Assembly: GCA_016206755.1 (NCBI GenBank)
Contig: JACQQZ010000132.1
Location: 1 to 16,581, forward strand
DNA: 16,581 nt
Origin: Candidatus Omnitrophota bacterium
Lineage (GTDB): Bacteria; Omnitrophota; Gorgyraeia; 1-14-0-20-64-10; JACQQZ01
Direction of reading: 5' to 3'
Shown piece by piece: positions 12,803 through 16,581 of the stretch. Both the position numbers and the translations under genes were made by a program. Position 1 is the stretch's first letter. Every line of letters starts with the position of its first letter. The notes below the pieces were generated by a model. It made no database searches, was not told the origin of the DNA, and saw only the letters and a list, made by a program, of their open reading frames with translations.

Positions 12803-14150
12803 AAAAATCTCTCTCGTCGTTTTCATTGCGGCCGCGTTGTTTGGAACACCGGTGCGGGCCGAAAAGGTCGAATTCACCACATATTATCCTTCCCCCAGCA
12901 GTGATTTTTCACAATTGAACGCCGATTACGCGCATTCCAACCGTGCGACTGTGGGAGCGAAACTCAAAGCGTTTAGCTTGGCTACAGCGCCTGCCGATGC
13001 GACCCTCGCTGTTGGCGGACGGGTGGGAGTGGGAACTGCAACCCCAGTGGCCGCTTTGCACCTGGTTGGGCAAGCTCTCGTAGCGGCATCTTCCACCAAT
13101 GGAGATACGTTGCGTTTCAGAACAGATCCGAATTATTGGGCCATTGGTCAAGATGCTGCCATTGTTGAGAAGACGGAAGGAGCTTCCTTTGTCGACGGGG
13201 GTGTTATTCTGGGGGTTTCTTCCTCTACCGCTGACAATACATTGGCGGGTGGCGCCGGTTGGGCGGCAAACTTTTTGCCTCTCTTGACCGTACGAGGACC
13301 AGGCGCAATCAACGTCAGCACAGGGCTTCCTCCGTTTCCCGGAGGGCGCGTCGGAATCGGAACCGATGCGCCCAAAGCGCTGCTTCATGTCCAAGGGGCT
13401 TCGGATGCAGCAGCCGAAATCTTGTTTATGGAAGGAGTTGACACACCGGCCGCCGGAACGCCCAGTTTGAGGGTCGGCATTGGCGCTGCGCCCGATCCGA
13501 AGAGCCGGCTTTATGTTCAAGCCCAGCAGCCGATGGCTCAATACGGCATTTTTGCCAATCAAGCTTCTGTGGTGCCGGCAACGCCTAACGGCAGAAATTC
13601 CGCCATTGAAGGCCGCTGGGGTCCTGTGGGGGAAACAATCAACGTGACCGCGGGCGCCTTGGGGGTCTCTTATTCAGATTCCAAGGGCATTGTCAACCGG
13701 GTCGGTGTCTTCGGTTCCATCACGCCTCAAAACGCCGGTTATGCCGGCTATTTTGAAGGCGATGTGATGGTGACCGGAAAAGTTTTTGGTGGACAACAAA
13801 GCGTCTGGCTCGCCGACCCGGTATTGGTGTGGGATCCCGCCGGAAGCTTGGAGAACGCATGGAGAGTTGTCGTAGGAGTTCCTCTTACTCAGCACCCCAA
13901 TGAAGTGGCCGTTCTCAAGATCGTCATCAATGAAGCCAGGGTGTACATTCGCCGCACAGGCAGTAGCGCTTCCGTCGGCAACCAGAGCATCGTTGTGCGC
14001 GCCGGAAACAACAGCTCCGACGTTGGTTTTTATGCGGTGCCGCTGAGCTCCACGGGGACGTTTGAGGCGCAATTTCAGCGAACCGATCCCAGCTCGTTTA
14101 ACGTCGAAATTTATTGCTTGGGATTTCTAAAAAATGCAGTCGTTGAATAA
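12795..14150 (+). CDS. Large secreted protein with tail-fibre-like repeats, putative pilus-tip adhesin
   Basis: A 451-residue exported protein. Signal peptide MTKKISLVVFIAAALFGTPVRA is cut after Ala22, leaving EKVEFTTYYPSPSSDF. It contains repeated G-R-V-G-I-G-T-x-x-P-x-x-x-L-H-V-x-G units at about 74-92 and 183-201, and a weaker one at 224-244 (SLRVGIGAAPDPKSRLYV). Such units are common in phage tail fibres and bacterial surface proteins with beta-structured stalks. The C-terminal 120 residues (from about SVWLADPVLVW to EIYCLGFLKNAVVE) look like a separate binding domain. It is translationally coupled to the PilW-like gene by an 8-nt overlap (SD-like bases lie in the upstream gene). It lacks a prepilin motif, so a cargo or tip adhesin is more likely than a pilin. 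Role is inferred; no named family is claimed. Confidence 0.7.
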   Translation: MTKKISLVVFIAAALFGTPVRAEKVEFTTYYPSPSSDFSQLNADYAHSNRATVGAKLKAFSLATAPADATLAVGGRVGVGTATPVAALHLVGQALVAASSTNGDTLRFRTDPNYWAIGQDAAIVEKTEGASFVDGGVILGVSSSTADNTLAGGAGWAANFLPLLTVRGPGAINVSTGLPPFPGGRVGIGTDAPKALLHVQGASDAAAEILFMEGVDTPAAGTPSLRVGIGAAPDPKSRLYVQAQQPMAQYGIFANQASVVPATPNGRNSAIEGRWGPVGETINVTAGALGVSYSDSKGIVNRVGVFGSITPQNAGYAGYFEGDVMVTGKVFGGQQSVWLADPVLVWDPAGSLENAWRVVVGVPLTQHPNEVAVLKIVINEARVYIRRTGSSASVGNQSIVVRAGNNSSDVGFYAVPLSSTGTFEAQFQRTDPSSFNVEIYCLGFLKNAVVE

Positions 14151-14174
14151 TATTCGATAACCCTCCTTGTTTTC

Positions 14175-14190
14175 ATCGCTTTTTGGCGAT
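14175..14190. other. Weak hairpin after the pilin operon
   Basis: ATCGC (14175-14179) and GCGAT (14186-14190) pair around TTTTTG. No T-run follows. It may be a weak terminator or nothing; it precedes the gltA promoter. Confidence 0.25.
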
Positions 14191-14196
14191 CGGTCA

Positions 14197-14205
14197 TGTT
14201 AGAAT
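14197..14205 (+). promoter_or_regulatory. Extended -10 promoter of gltA
   Basis: TGTTAGAAT gives a TGn extension and a 5-of-6 -10 (TAGAAT, 14200-14205). No clear -35 at 16-18 nt. The start would be near 14212, with a leader of about 70 nt ending in TGAGGAGAA before the gene. Confidence 0.45.
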
Positions 14206-14280
14206 ACCCCCTGTTTCGTTTTAGAGCGCCTTTCAGAACCTCTTTTAACCTCACTGCCCTACGCATTTGATTGAGGAGAA

Positions 14281-15591
14281 ATGGAAGTCATGACTGCCGC
14301 CGCATCCACAGAAACGGCCAAATTGTCTCTCAATGGCCAGACAATCGACCTGCCTGTCATCATCGGAACGGAAAAAGAGAAAGCCTTTGAAATCGGCAAG
14401 CTCCGCGACCAGACCGGCGTCATCACGATGGACCCGGGTTTCGGCAACACCGGTTCCTGCGTCAGCTCCATCACCTTTCTGGACGGCGAGCGCGGCGTGC
14501 TGCGCTATCGCGGCATCCCGATCGAGCAACTGGCCGAACAAGCCACCTCCACCGAGACCGCGCACCTCCTCATTTACGGCGAGCTGCCCAACAAGCGGGA
14601 GCTCGAGCAATTCACCCAGCGCGTGAGCGAGCGCTATGCGCTGCCCGACGGCATGGAGAGATTCTTCGATGCGTTTCCGAAGAGCGCCCATCCGATGGCA
14701 GTCCTTTCGGCGATGATCACGGTTCTTTCCTCTTATTACCCGCAACTTTTAAACCCGTATCCGACCCGCGAAGAGATGGATGAAATCATTCTAACGCTCA
14801 TGGCCAAAATCCCGACGCTCGCGGCGGTCGCGTATCGCCGTTCCCGCGGGCTTGACGTGGTTGCCCCGCGCGCGGATCTCGGTTATTCCGCCAACTACCT
14901 CAATATGGTCTTCGGCGGCCCCGGCAAAAAAGATCCGGACCCGACCATCGTCCAGGCGTTCCGGCAGATGTTGATCCTGCACGCCGACCACGAGCAGAAC
15001 TGCAGCACCTCCACCGTGCGTTTGGTCGGCAGCTCCCGCACCAATGCTTTCTCCTCGATCTCGTCGGGGGTTTCGGCGCTGTGGGGACCGTTGCACGGCG
15101 GCGCCAATCAAGCGGTCATCGAAATGCTCGAATCCATTCAAAAGGGCGGGGGAGACTCCAAGAAATACATCGCCATGGCCAAAGACAAAACCTCAATGTT
15201 CCGTCTGATGGGCTTCGGCCATCGCGTCTATAAAAATTTTGACCCGCGCTCGCGCATCATCAAGAAGGCGTGCGATCAGGTATTGGCCAAACTGGGCGTG
15301 AAGGATCCGCTCCTGGACATCGCCAAGCAGCTTGAGGAAGCCGCCTTGAAGGATGAATATTTTGTGACCCGCAAGCTGTACCCCAACGTCGATTTTTACA
15401 GCGGCATTATCCTGCGCGCGATCGGCATTCCGACCAACGAATTTACCGTCATCTTTGCCTTGGGCCGCTTGCCGGGGTGGCTGGCCCACTGGAAGGAGCT
15501 GGTGGAATCCGGCCAGCGCATCGGACGGCCCCGCCAAATCTACATGGGACCGACGGAACGGCCGTACAGGCCTTTGACGCAGCGAGGATAA
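14281..15591 (+). CDS. gltA: Citrate synthase
   Basis: Condenses oxaloacetate and acetyl-CoA to citrate and CoA, the entry step of the TCA cycle. The protein has 436 residues, the length of large Gram-negative enzymes. Catalytic residues are in place: H272 in [12 protein letters not shown]314 in [14 protein letters not shown] and D371 in PNVDFYSG, matching E. coli His264, His305 and Asp362. [19 protein letters not shown] at about 234-252 is also typical. ATG 14281 lies only two bases after AGGAG (14274-14278). ATG 14290 (MTAAAST) is better spaced and would remove three residues. It has its own extended -10 promoter and is followed by mdh, with two short direct repeats between them. Confidence 0.95.
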   Translation: MEVMTAAASTETAKLSLNGQTIDLPVIIGTEKEKAFEIGKLRDQTGVITMDPGFGNTGSCVSSITFLDGERGVLRYRGIPIEQLAEQATSTETAHLLIYGELPNKRELEQFTQRVSERYALPDGMERFFDAFPKSAHPMAVLSAMITVLSSYYPQLLNPYPTREEMDEIILTLMAKIPTLAAVAYRRSRGLDVVAPRADLGYSANYLNMVFGGPGKKDPDPTIVQAFRQMLILHADHEQNCSTSTVRLVGSSRTNAFSSISSGVSALWGPLHGGANQAVIEMLESIQKGGGDSKKYIAMAKDKTSMFRLMGFGHRVYKNFDPRSRIIKKACDQVLAKLGVKDPLLDIAKQLEEAALKDEYFVTRKLYPNVDFYSGIILRAIGIPTNEFTVIFALGRLPGWLAHWKELVESGQRIGRPRQIYMGPTERPYRPLTQRG

Positions 15592-15594
15592 GCG

Positions 15595-15627
15595 CGGTGT
15601 CAGACGCCGGTACGGTGTCAGACGCCG
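15595..15627. repeat. Two tandem copies of a 15-nt imperfect palindrome between gltA and mdh
   Basis: CGGTGTCAGACGCCG occurs at 15595-15609 and 15613-15627, 18 bp apart. Each copy is nearly its own reverse complement (GGTGTC A GACGCC, one G:T pair), so the pair could fold as two small hairpins. It fills most of the 55-bp gap after the gltA stop. It looks like a REP-type intergenic element. Confidence 0.65.
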
Positions 15628-15646
15628 AAATGAGAGGGAAGTCAAG

Positions 15647-16581
15647 ATGCGTTTGAAAGTCGGTGTGATCGGCGCGGGAAATGTCGGCGGAACGTGCGCC
15701 CAGAGAATTTTGGAGCGCGATCTTGCCGATGTGGCGTTGGTGGATGTGGCCGACGGTTTGGCCGCAGGTAAGGCGCTGGATTTGGCCGAAGCCGCTCCTG
15801 TCGAAGGCCACGATCGGCAGATTGCCGGCTCGACCGCGTACGACATCCTGAAAGGGGCGCAGGCGGTCGTCATCACGGCCGGTTTGGCGCGCAAGCCCGG
15901 CATGTCCCGAAGCGATCTTCTCGAAGCCAACGCAAAAATCATCGGCAGCGTTGTCCCCCAAGTCTTGGCCAACGCCCCCGGCGCCATTCTCGTGACCGTC
16001 ACCAATCCGCTCGACATCATGACCTATCTGACCTGGAAACTTTCCGGCTTTCCGTCCGAAAGGGTCGTCGGAATGGCCGGCGTTTTGGATGCCGCGCGCT
16101 TTCGATATTTTATTTCGCAGCGGTTGAAGGTCTCCGTCAAGGAAGTTTCCGCCATCGTCCTGGGCGGCCATGGCGACAGCATGGTGCCGCTGACGCGTTA
16201 TTCGGCGGTGGCCGGCATCCCGGTGCCCGATCTGGTGAAGATGGGATGGACCACGCAGGCGCGCGTCGACGAAATCGTCAGGCGCACCGCCAATGGCGGC
16301 GCCGAGATCGTCAATCTGCTCAAGACCGGCTCGGCGTTCTACGCGCCGGCGGCGTCGGCGGTTTCGATGGCGGAAAGCTATCTGCTCGACAAGAAGCGCG
16401 TGCTGCCTTGCGCCGCCTGGCTCAACGGCGAATACGGCATCAAGGATCTCTATGTCGGCGTGCCGGTCGTGATCGGCGCGAACGGCGTGGAGAAAATCGT
16501 GGAGATCCAACTCAACGCGGACGAGAAGAAGGCGTTCGACACCTCCGTCGCCGCCGTCACGAAGCTGATCGACGAAAGCAA
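15647..16581 (+). CDS. mdh: Malate dehydrogenase, 3' end outside window
   Basis: NAD-dependent oxidation of malate to oxaloacetate, which supplies gltA next door. The frame is open from ATG 15647 (GAGGGA lies about nine bases before it) to the window edge; 311 codons and two further bases are present, nearly the full family length. Visible parts are the NAD loop [10 protein letters not shown] (6-15), D33 that favours NAD over NADP, substrate Arg82 and Arg88 in ARKPGMSR (the mobile loop), N120 in [10 protein letters not shown]148 and R151 in GVLDAARFR, and proton-relay H175 in GGHGDSMVP. Loop residues fit the LDH-like MDH subfamily, and MDH is favoured over LDH by the Arg in the mobile loop. 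No stop codon is in view, so the C-terminal few residues are missing. Confidence 0.94.
   Translation, partial: MRLKVGVIGAGNVGGTCAQRILERDLADVALVDVADGLAAGKALDLAEAAPVEGHDRQIAGSTAYDILKGAQAVVITAGLARKPGMSRSDLLEANAKIIGSVVPQVLANAPGAILVTVTNPLDIMTYLTWKLSGFPSERVVGMAGVLDAARFRYFISQRLKVSVKEVSAIVLGGHGDSMVPLTRYSAVAGIPVPDLVKMGWTTQARVDEIVRRTANGGAEIVNLLKTGSAFYAPAASAVSMAESYLLDKKRVLPCAAWLNGEYGIKDLYVGVPVVIGANGVEKIVEIQLNADEKKAFDTSVAAVTKLIDES

Noticed and set aside
15193..16510. Two long minus-strand open frames opposite gltA and mdh
   Set aside because: Both target genes have complete catalytic motifs; the opposite frames are His/Asp/Arg-rich shadows typical of GC-rich genes.
1..16581. tRNA, rRNA, CRISPR array, insertion sequence or integrase
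   Set aside because: No cloverleaf, rRNA stretch, regularly spaced repeats or recombinase motifs were found on either strand by reading; no computation was run.

Overview
The window is a gene-dense piece of a moderately GC-rich, Gram-negative bacterial chromosome, cut inside a gene at both ends. LptF and LptG imply an outer membrane with lipopolysaccharide. A ComF-family protein, minor type IV pilins and a DUF3568-type lipoprotein are also present. The secreted protein at 12795 has a mature N-terminus ending TTYYPSPS, of a kind I associate with Omnitrophota (former OP3) or related uncultivated lineages. That placement is inferred from style and was not tested. I saw no rRNA, tRNA, CRISPR array, transposase or integrase.

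Layout, left to right. (1) The 3' end of ahcY (1-615). (2) A small AT-richer toxin-antitoxin-like pair (710-1275), bracketed by two nearly identical 33-nt copies of the 3' end of lptG. (3) A leftward operon comF-lptF-lptG (4270 down to 1360). (4) A rightward three-gene operon (4387-5802): a TIGR04255-family protein, a small protein and a PIN-domain VapC-like toxin, all start/stop-overlapped. (5) A secreted Ala/Pro-rich protein with a near-consensus sigma-70 promoter, an RlmD/RumA-type 23S rRNA uracil methyltransferase, and a bifunctional-nuclease (DUF151) protein. (6) A leftward lipoprotein gene, convergent with the nuclease gene and divergent from the next. (7) A small AhpD-like protein coupled to a glycogen-debranching-type glycosidase. 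(8) An AT-rich gap with an exact 22-nt repeat, leading into a minor-pilin operon (PilX/GspK-like, PilV-like, PilW-like) ending in a large secreted protein with tail-fibre-like repeats. (9) gltA and the 5' part of mdh, a TCA-cycle pair.

Most of the window is housekeeping: methyl-cycle recycling, LPS export, rRNA modification, glycogen breakdown and the TCA cycle. The accessory parts are the duplicated-end TA cassette, the TIGR04255/PIN operon and the pilin-adhesin operon. The clearest regulatory signal is a perfect 10-bp inverted repeat that places the ribosome-binding site of the first pilin gene in its loop and reaches into the GTG start codon. Two other genes (comF and the lipoprotein gene) have -10 elements only 6-7 nt before their start codons and no ribosome-binding site, which suggests leaderless transcripts.
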